NCBI GenBank assembly: GCA_947489175.1
Contig: CANLED010000168.1
Span: 1-5,358 of the forward strand
Length of the DNA: 5,358 nucleotides
Reading direction: 5' to 3'
Origin: Chitinophagaceae bacterium
Lineage (GTDB): Bacteria; Bacteroidota; Bacteroidia; Chitinophagales; Chitinophagaceae
Positions 1 to 5,358 of the stretch are shown in pieces. Position 1 is the first letter of the stretch. The number at the start of each line of letters is the position of its first letter. The translations under genes and the position numbers were made by a program. Below the pieces are notes generated by a model. The model was given only the letters and a program-made list of their open reading frames with translations, searched no databases and was not told where the DNA came from.

Positions 1-968
1 TCATCAACGATAAGAAAGTAATTGATTCCTGGAGAAGAAAATTTTTGCAATCAACAACCACTGATTTTTATTTTGAGGCTGGGAAGGAATATGAAATAAG
101 GGTGGAATATTTTAGTTACAGACGAGAATCTGCCGCAAAACTTTATTGGAAATCTCCCAACAATGAAAAAGGAATTAAGGACTTATTTTCTGAAGCAGTA
201 ACTGCTGCTAAATCAGCAGATGTTGTGGTTGCCGTATTGGGAATCAACAAAAATTTTGATCAGGAAGGTGGAGATCGTATAGACATAAAATTATCCATCG
301 ATCAGGAGATTTTTATCCAAGAAATATTCAAAGTAAGTCCCAAGACAGTTGTGGTATTAGAGGCAGGAAATTCAATGTCGATTGATTGGATCAATAAAAA
401 CATCCCAGCGATTGTCAACGCATGGTACCCAGGAGAGCAGGGAGGAAATGCAGTGGTAGATGTGTTGTTTGGTGATTACAATCCGGCGGGCAGGTTGCCC
501 ATCACTTATTACAACCATGTTGGAGAGTTGCCAGCGATGAATGATTATGACGTAGGCAAAGGCAGAACCTATCAATATTTTCAGGGCAAGCCACTCTATG
601 CATTTGGGTACGGACTCAGTTACAGCAGCTTTCTGTACAGCAACCTTGATGTGCAACAAAACGATTCAACGATGAACGTAAGATTCACCATAAAAAATAC
701 AGGAAAGGTTGACGGTGATGAAGTGGCCCAGGTATATGTGAAGTTACCTGAAAGAAATATTTCGTTGCCGGTAAAGGAACTAAAAGGTTTTAACCGTCTA
801 AGTTTTAACTTTGGAGAGCAGAGAATTGTGTCGATTGAAATTGATAAATCGCGTTTGCGGTATTGGGATGAAACAAGCGCAAGTTTTGTTCATCCCACAG
901 GTGAATATGAGGTGATGGTAGGGGCTTCATCGGATGATATACGATTGACTAAAAAAGTTATTTTTTAG
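1..968 (+). CDS. Glycoside hydrolase family 3, PA14-containing, 3' part (5' end outside window)
   Basis: The frame is open from base 3 and ends at TAG 966-968, giving 321 residues of a larger protein. A TTG at 45 is an internal Leu codon, not a start, because the homologous sequence continues upstream of it. The first ~55 residues look like the end of a PA14 domain (the stretch EAGKEYEIRVEY, then LYWKSP), which in many GH3 enzymes is inserted in the C-terminal alpha/beta domain. That domain resumes from ~180: ADVVVAVLG, then EGGDR at 264-278, whose Glu sits where the acid/base is usually assigned, then AWYPGEQGG from 420 and NPAGRLPIT. A fibronectin-III-like domain fills ~650-965 (VAQVYV, PVKELKGF, GEYEVMVG). 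The N-terminal barrel with the nucleophile Asp is missing from the window. Known members are exo-acting beta-glucosidases or beta-xylosidases; the substrate here cannot be told. The sulfatase gene follows after 31 bases. Confidence 0.93.
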   Translation, partial: INDKKVIDSWRRKFLQSTTTDFYFEAGKEYEIRVEYFSYRRESAAKLYWKSPNNEKGIKDLFSEAVTAAKSADVVVAVLGINKNFDQEGGDRIDIKLSIDQEIFIQEIFKVSPKTVVVLEAGNSMSIDWINKNIPAIVNAWYPGEQGGNAVVDVLFGDYNPAGRLPITYYNHVGELPAMNDYDVGKGRTYQYFQGKPLYAFGYGLSYSSFLYSNLDVQQNDSTMNVRFTIKNTGKVDGDEVAQVYVKLPERNISLPVKELKGFNRLSFNFGEQRIVSIEIDKSRLRYWDETSASFVHPTGEYEVMVGASSDDIRLTKKVIF

Positions 969-999
969 TAAAACATATTTTGAAAATTAATTTGATGGT

Positions 1000-2391
1000 A
1001 TGAAAAAATCAAGGTTGCTGTTTTTGTTTTTTTCTTTGATGATACTGATCATCGCTGCTGCGTTTGTTCAAGTGAGCAAAAAGAATGTTGTAAATGAAAA
1101 AAAGCCCAACATCATTTTGATTTTGGCCGACGACATTGGGTTTGAAACCATCAGTGCTTATGGAAGCACGAGTTATAAAACCCCACGAATCGACAACATG
1201 GCCAAGGGTGGTGTGTTGTTTCAGAACTGTTATGCGCAGCCATTGTGTTCGCCATCGCGTGTGCAGATCATGACGGGAAAATCAAATTTCAGGAATTACG
1301 AGCGATGGGGTTATCTCAACCTGAACGAAACCAATTTCGCACATATTTTAAAATCACAAGGATATGCCACCTGCATCACAGGGAAGTGGCAGTTGGGAGG
1401 AGATGAATTTACCCCATACAAGGCAGGGTTTGACGAATACTTGTTGTGGAACATCATGGACACTAGTTCAACCTACAACGAGCGATATAAAGATCCACGT
1501 TTGTTGGAGAATGGGGTGAGCAAAAAATATTCAAAAGGGGAATATGGTCCAGACCTATTCGTGAATTATATCAAGGATTTCATGACCCGAAAAAAGGACG
1601 TTCCATTTTTGGTTTACTATCCCATGGTCCTTTCGCACAAGCCATTTGTGCCTACTCCTGGGAACGGAAAGGTATATGAAAATTTCAAGGTAGTTCCCAA
1701 GGGCGAGCCAGGCGGGTCTTCAGCAGACAATTCTTTTTTTAAGGATCAGATGGCCTATCTTGATAAAAATGTTGGTGAGTTGCTCGACAAAGTAAATGAA
1801 TTGGGACTAAGTGAAAACACACTCATCTTGTTTACAGGAGACAATGGAACAGGTGTAGGGATCAATTCAAACATGAAAGATGGCAGAAAAATCCCTGGGA
1901 TGAAAGGGGCTACAACTGAATATGGGATTCATGTTCCGTTGGTGGCGTATTGGCAAGGAAAGATAAAGCCCGGACAGGTAAATAATAAGTTGGTTGATTT
2001 TACTGATATTCTTCCAACGATAACAGACGCTGCAAATATCAAGTTACCCAAGAGTTTTATTACAGATGGGAGGAGTTTTTTGCCGTTGGTGACAGGACAA
2101 AAATATGAGGCGAGGGATTGGCTGTTTTCTCATTATGATCCGCAAAAAGGAGAATTTAAAAAAGCCCGTTTTGTGCACAACAGAGAATGGAAATTATATG
2201 AAACAGGTGAAATCTACAACGTGGCCAAAGATCCAGAGGAAAAAAATGTGCTTGCAGTAAGCAGTTTGACACCAGAGCAACAAAAGTTAATGGCCACATT
2301 CAAGGAGGTTTTTTTGACCATGGTAAAAGTGGAAGTCATCAAAACACCCAAGGTTAAAAAGAAGAAAGCCGACGATGATGATGAAGGTTAA
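1000..2391 (+). CDS. Exported S1-family (formylglycine-dependent) sulfatase
   Basis: This 463-residue protein hydrolyses sulfate esters, most likely on a glycan given its neighbours. Residues ~6-24 form a hydrophobic Sec-type signal or membrane anchor after MKKSR; no lipobox is seen. The sulfatase signature CSPSR is at 83-87, so Cys83 should be matured to formylglycine, and Arg87 is the partner residue. Metal ligands are predicted at Asp44 and Asp45 (ILADDIGF) and at Asp281 and Asn282 (FTGDNG). Other expected active-site residues are Lys129 in GKWQLGG, His213 in LSHKPF and Lys302 in MKGATTE. The motif around 129-133 has Gln131 where most family members have His (GKWHLG). The length is normal for the family. 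The protein ends in an odd charged tail, KKKK followed by DDDDE (453-462). The ATG start is well placed before the signal sequence, without an obvious Shine-Dalgarno. Subfamily and substrate are not determinable by eye. Confidence 0.95.
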   Translation: MKKSRLLFLFFSLMILIIAAAFVQVSKKNVVNEKKPNIILILADDIGFETISAYGSTSYKTPRIDNMAKGGVLFQNCYAQPLCSPSRVQIMTGKSNFRNYERWGYLNLNETNFAHILKSQGYATCITGKWQLGGDEFTPYKAGFDEYLLWNIMDTSSTYNERYKDPRLLENGVSKKYSKGEYGPDLFVNYIKDFMTRKKDVPFLVYYPMVLSHKPFVPTPGNGKVYENFKVVPKGEPGGSSADNSFFKDQMAYLDKNVGELLDKVNELGLSENTLILFTGDNGTGVGINSNMKDGRKIPGMKGATTEYGIHVPLVAYWQGKIKPGQVNNKLVDFTDILPTITDAANIKLPKSFITDGRSFLPLVTGQKYEARDWLFSHYDPQKGEFKKARFVHNREWKLYETGEIYNVAKDPEEKNVLAVSSLTPEQQKLMATFKEVFLTMVKVEVIKTPKVKKKKADDDDEG

Positions 2392-2418
2392 TATCAATTC
2401 AAAAAATCCTTGACTGGT

Positions 2419-3636
2419 ATGAATTTGAAAAGAAGAAATTTTATTGGATCAACTGGAATAATTCTTTTAGCAGGAGTCACTGGAGATGGGTGGAGCCAGG
2501 TTTTAAGTGAAAAGAGGAGTCATGTTACTTCTGTAACACTTTATTTGGTAAATGTTACGAAAGCCAGAAATTTCAGCCATTCTACTTGGGAAAATCGGCA
2601 GCATGTCTTTATATCACTAAAGTCAGGTGGCTTCACTGGCTGGGCTGAAGCATTGGCCTACAAGAATGACCTTGCTTTTGATATTAAAAAATGGGGATCT
2701 TTTTTCAATGAAATCAAAGGCCTTACAGTTGACAAGGCGATAGATTATTGCAGTGAACAGTTTATGAACAACAGGTGGCAGCATAAAATGAGTGAACCTG
2801 CATTGATGGCATTGTATGATCTAAAGGGCAGGCTACAAAATAAACCAAGTATTGAACTTTTTGGTCTTGATAACAGGGCCCCGGTCCCTGGGTTGTTTTG
2901 CATTCTTGAAAAGGATGTCAAACAAGCCCTTATTCAGGCAGAAATTGCCAAGCAACAAAACCTAACCAGTCATGTCAAGGTGAAACTCTTTGGCAACAGA
3001 GAAGTTGACCTAGACCTTATCATTTCTTTGCGAAAGTCTTTTGGTCCTACTACCTATCTTATTGCAGATGCCAATAGGGGATATAAAGAGTGGAAAAACA
3101 TCGATGAGTTGGCTGGCATTATGAAGGAATTAAATCTTGCAGGTATGGATGCCATTGAAGATCCTGCTACATTGACAAAGGAACAATGGATAGAGCTGCA
3201 AAAAAAGGTAGGTGGTCTTGACTTGATTCCTGATTATCCAATGAGGCCAGCTTACAAGGCGCTGAAGGAATTTACACCATCAACTGGAAATGTTTTTAAT
3301 ATTCACCCGGATACCATGGGAACTTTCCTTGAAACAATTTCTTTGGGAAAAACCATAAAGAAAAATGATAAAAGACTGATGATTGGTGACAGCAGTTTTG
3401 TAGGGCCTGCTTGTACTTTCTGGCAGCAATTGGCGATAGGACTAGGGGCATCTTGGGTTGAGGCATTGGAAAAGCCACAGGAGTCAGATGTTTTTCATCA
3501 TTGCGTAAAAAGGAAGTCCACCGTATTGAACAGTCTGGGGAAAGTTGAAATAAAAAAAATGTATCCTGGTTTCGGTTTAGAAATGGATGAAGACAGGTTA
3601 GAAAAATTGGCGGACAAAACAGTGCATCTTTATTAA
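2419..3636 (+). CDS. Tat-exported enolase-superfamily protein (mandelate racemase/muconate lactonising type)
   Basis: The protein has 405 residues from ATG 2419. A TTG three codons upstream (2410) is in frame, but the ATG puts the twin-arginine motif KRRNFIG at residues 4-10, followed by a hydrophobic stretch, so the ATG is preferred. An N-terminal capping domain is recognisable from GGFTGWAEA (~70-78) and from ALYDLKGR (~131-138). The barrel then shows KVK (Lys187 and Lys189), Asp217 in LIADANRGY, Glu247 in AIEDP and Asp272 in IPDYP. These are the expected acid/base lysines and three Mg ligands. Where muconate lactonising enzymes have a catalytic Lys on the sixth strand, this protein has His296 (NIHPD). 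Family members abstract the proton next to a carboxylate, so the substrate is probably a sugar acid, but the reaction (dehydration, epimerisation or cycloisomerisation) is unknown. Tat export is unusual for the superfamily. The gene starts 27 bases after the sulfatase stop. Confidence 0.87.
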   Translation: MNLKRRNFIGSTGIILLAGVTGDGWSQVLSEKRSHVTSVTLYLVNVTKARNFSHSTWENRQHVFISLKSGGFTGWAEALAYKNDLAFDIKKWGSFFNEIKGLTVDKAIDYCSEQFMNNRWQHKMSEPALMALYDLKGRLQNKPSIELFGLDNRAPVPGLFCILEKDVKQALIQAEIAKQQNLTSHVKVKLFGNREVDLDLIISLRKSFGPTTYLIADANRGYKEWKNIDELAGIMKELNLAGMDAIEDPATLTKEQWIELQKKVGGLDLIPDYPMRPAYKALKEFTPSTGNVFNIHPDTMGTFLETISLGKTIKKNDKRLMIGDSSFVGPACTFWQQLAIGLGASWVEALEKPQESDVFHHCVKRKSTVLNSLGKVEIKKMYPGFGLEMDEDRLEKLADKTVHLY

Positions 3637-3681
3637 TTGAGTTAATTACAATTGAAATAGATTAAAATTTAAAAATAAGAT

Positions 3682-5088
3682 ATGAAAAGAGGAGATTTTT
3701 TGAAAAAGACGGGGATTGCATTGGCCGGTGTGGCGGGCGTAAGCATCCTTCCATCTTCTGTATTTGGAAAGAAGTTTGGACAAATTGCTCCAAGCGATAA
3801 AGTGAATCTTGCTTGCATCGGCATTGGAAATCGTGGTGCTGATATCATCAAAAAACTTCATGGCACTGGGCTAGCTAATATCGTGGCATTGTGTGATGTG
3901 GAGATGGGCGCTCCTAATACGTTGGCAATCATGAAAATGTTTCCCAATGTGCCAAGGTTTCAGGATTTTAGGGAGATGTTCGACAAGATGGGGAATCAGT
4001 TTGATGCAATAACTGCAGGCGTACCAGATTTTTCGCATTTCCCCATCACCATGTTGGCGATGTCTGAAGGCAAACATGTTTATGTTGAAAAGCCAATGGC
4101 GCATACTTTTCATGAGGTTGAACTCATGATGGCTGCTGAAAAAAAATACAAGGTTGCTTGTCAGATGGGAAACCAAGGTCATTCTGAAGAGAATTATTTC
4201 CAATTCAAGGCCTGGGCAGACGCTGGCATCATCAAAGATGTTACAGCCATTACTGCTTTCATGAACAACGGCAGAAGATGGCATGGGATGAAGGTGTCAG
4301 ATTTCCTACCTGCACAATCCATACCCGAGACAATGGATTGGGACGAATGGTTGTCCACTGCACAATTCAAGGATTTCAACAAAGGATACATCAATGGAGA
4401 TTGGCGGTCATGGTTTGAATTTGGCAATGGTGCTTTAGGGGATTGGGGTGCGCACATCATTGATACCGCGCATCAGTTTTTACACCTCGGTTTACCAACA
4501 GAGGTAGATCCAATCTACATGGAAGGCCATAGTCCATTGATCTTCCCACAAGGATCAACCTTGTTGTTCAAGTTCCCGAAGAGAAAAAACATGCCAGCAC
4601 TCGACCTAACTTGGTATGACGGATTCAACAACCAACCCAAGCTTCCTGAAGGGTATGGAGAACCAGTGAGGGCTAAGGACATCCCACCACCAACCTCAGG
4701 GAACATCAATTCAAAACGCTATCCCGGAAAAATACTTTATTCAAAAGAATTGATCTTTAAAGGCGGTTCACACAGTGCACCTTTGTCAATTATCCCGGAA
4801 GAAAAGGCCAAAGACATGGCTTCCATTTTGCCAAATGTGCCCGTTAGTCCATCTACCCATTTCGCCAATTTCTTGAAAGCCTGCAAGGGCGAGGAGAAAT
4901 GTAGGTCGTCGTTTGAGATTGCCGGACCATTGTGTCAGGTGATGGCATTGGGTGTATTGGCGCAGCGATTGAACACGAAGTTGATTTTTGACAGCAAGAA
5001 AAATAAAATCACCAACAGCAAAATAGGCAATGAATTGTTGGTTGGACCTCCACCAAGAAAGGGATGGGAGCAGTACTATAAGTTGTGA
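3682..5088 (+). CDS. Exported Gfo/Idh/MocA-family oxidoreductase
   Basis: This 468-residue protein is probably an NAD(P)-dependent sugar oxidoreductase. The leader (MKRGDFLKK followed by a hydrophobic segment to ~28) resembles a Tat signal in which the first Arg is Lys. The Rossmann fold begins at VNLACIGIGNRG (41-52), with the GxGxxG glycines at 47, 49 and 52. Asp72 follows strand two (ALCDVE), and the family's catalytic EKP motif is at 136-138 (HVYVEKPMAHT). The C-terminal substrate domain has GDWGAHIIDTAHQF (253-266), with His258 and Asp261 where active-site residues are often found. At 468 residues it is longer than cytosolic inositol-dehydrogenase-like members, partly because of the leader and an extended Pro-rich insert (~318-350). 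An alternative is a GH109-like enzyme, a glycosidase clade of this same superfamily that often has Tat leaders; sequence inspection alone does not separate them. The spacer from the previous gene is 45 bases, and a related gene follows. Confidence 0.92.
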   Translation: MKRGDFLKKTGIALAGVAGVSILPSSVFGKKFGQIAPSDKVNLACIGIGNRGADIIKKLHGTGLANIVALCDVEMGAPNTLAIMKMFPNVPRFQDFREMFDKMGNQFDAITAGVPDFSHFPITMLAMSEGKHVYVEKPMAHTFHEVELMMAAEKKYKVACQMGNQGHSEENYFQFKAWADAGIIKDVTAITAFMNNGRRWHGMKVSDFLPAQSIPETMDWDEWLSTAQFKDFNKGYINGDWRSWFEFGNGALGDWGAHIIDTAHQFLHLGLPTEVDPIYMEGHSPLIFPQGSTLLFKFPKRKNMPALDLTWYDGFNNQPKLPEGYGEPVRAKDIPPPTSGNINSKRYPGKILYSKELIFKGGSHSAPLSIIPEEKAKDMASILPNVPVSPSTHFANFLKACKGEEKCRSSFEIAGPLCQVMALGVLAQRLNTKLIFDSKKNKITNSKIGNELLVGPPPRKGWEQYYKL

Positions 5089-5098
5089 TAGTTTTTAG

Positions 5099-5126
5099 TT
5101 TAAAGTTTAATTTTTAAAGCTTAATT
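5099..5126. repeat. 14-bp tandem direct repeat upstream of the last gene
   Basis: Two directly adjacent 14-base units, TTTAAAGTTTAATT (5099-5112) and TTTAAAGCTTAATT (5113-5126), differ only at their eighth base. They occupy most of the 40-base spacer between the two oxidoreductase genes and end two bases before the start codon at 5129. Function is unknown. Low-complexity AT-rich sequence could produce this by slippage, and a role in expression of the downstream gene is only a possibility. Confidence 0.7.
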
Positions 5127-5128
5127 AG

Positions 5129-5358
5129 ATGGAGAATAATTCACGCAGGATATTTTTAAGACAAACGGCAGCATTGGGATTGGGTTCTATTGTGCTTCCA
5201 AGTTTCATGATCAATCCGCCGAGCAATAGATTGAATATTGCGGTTATCGGAGTGGGAGGTAGAGGAAAGGCAAGCTGGTCCAAAGTTCCCAAAGAAAGCA
5301 TTGTGGCCATGTGTGATGTTGATGATCGGATGTCTGCCGATGCCTTTAAGGAATGTCC
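5129..5358 (+). CDS. Second Tat-exported Gfo/Idh/MocA-family oxidoreductase, 5' part (cut by window end)
   Basis: The frame runs open from ATG 5129 to the window edge, giving 76 complete codons. Residues 5-11 (SRRIFLR) are a good twin-arginine motif, followed by a hydrophobic segment (AALGLGSIVLPSF), so the product should be exported folded by Tat, possibly with its cofactor already bound. Mature sequence begins near NRLNIAVIGVGGRG (33-46), a Rossmann dinucleotide-binding strand and glycine loop with glycines at 41, 43 and 46. Then VAMCDVD (59-65) has Asp63 at the end of the second strand. The same order of elements is seen in the preceding gene, so the two are paralogues, although their leaders differ. 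The catalytic EKP motif and the C-terminal domain lie beyond the window. The family call rests on the N-terminus only; the substrate is unknown. Confidence 0.85.
   Translation, partial: MENNSRRIFLRQTAALGLGSIVLPSFMINPPSNRLNIAVIGVGGRGKASWSKVPKESIVAMCDVDDRMSADAFKEC

Noticed and set aside
45..47. TTG at 45 as a start of the GH3 frame.
   Set aside because: The PA14-like sequence continues in frame upstream (VIDSWRRKF) to the window edge, so the gene starts outside the window.
372..659. Antisense open frame of 95 codons opposite the GH3 gene.
   Set aside because: It is fully inside a conserved GH3 C-terminal domain on the + strand and the translation has no recognisable features.
969..999. Possible Bacteroidota-type -7 promoter box (TAnnTTTG) in the spacer before the sulfatase.
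   Set aside because: The nearest candidates (around TATTTTG and TTAATTTG) do not match the consensus spacing, and no paired upstream element is visible in a 31-base spacer.
2410..2418. TTG at 2410 as the start of the enolase-superfamily gene.
   Set aside because: ATG at 2419 is in frame, is the stronger start codon, and places the Tat motif at the usual distance from the N-terminus.
3633..3656. Short inverted repeat (AATTG...CAATT) after the enolase-superfamily gene as a terminator.
   Set aside because: The stem is only about five AT-rich pairs with no U-run directly after it, too weak to support a terminator.
3646..4709. A series of antisense open frames opposite the first Gfo/Idh/MocA gene, the longest about 137 codons (3871-4284).
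   Set aside because: They lie opposite a well-supported coding region with clear family motifs, encode no recognisable domain, and are what codon bias on the other strand would produce.

Overview
The window looks like a fragment of a carbohydrate-utilisation locus from a member of the Bacteroidota. This is inferred from the gene content (GH3 with a PA14 insert, S1 sulfatase, several exported Gfo/Idh/MocA-type oxidoreductases), the absence of Shine-Dalgarno sequences before the starts, and moderately AT-rich genes separated by short, very AT-rich spacers. The genus cannot be read from the sequence.

Layout: five genes, all on the + strand, together covering nearly everything. (1) 1-968: the 3' part of a glycoside hydrolase family 3 gene, entering the window inside its PA14 domain. 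(2) 1000-2391: a complete, exported formylglycine-dependent S1 sulfatase. (3) 2419-3636: a complete enolase-superfamily enzyme (mandelate racemase/muconate lactonising type) with a twin-arginine signal. (4) 3682-5088: a complete Gfo/Idh/MocA-family oxidoreductase with a Tat-like leader. (5) 5129-5358: the 5' part of a second Gfo/Idh/MocA protein with a clear twin-arginine signal, cut by the window end. The gaps are 31, 27, 45 and 40 bases, with no convincing terminator or promoter, so the genes are probably one transcription unit. No RNA gene, insertion sequence or CRISPR array is visible. The one non-coding structure worth recording is a 14-bp tandem repeat (one mismatch) just upstream of gene 5.

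Working together (inference): every complete product carries an export signal, so the cluster suggests a sugar-processing route outside the cytoplasm. The sulfatase would remove sulfate esters and the GH3 enzyme would release terminal sugars. The Gfo/Idh/MocA proteins would oxidise or otherwise act through bound NAD(P), and the enolase-superfamily enzyme would act on a carboxylated sugar such as an aldonate or uronate. The substrate cannot be named. The most distinctive sequence observations are a His where muconate lactonising enzymes have a catalytic Lys in the enolase-superfamily protein, and a Gln where most S1 sulfatases have an active-site His in the sulfatase.
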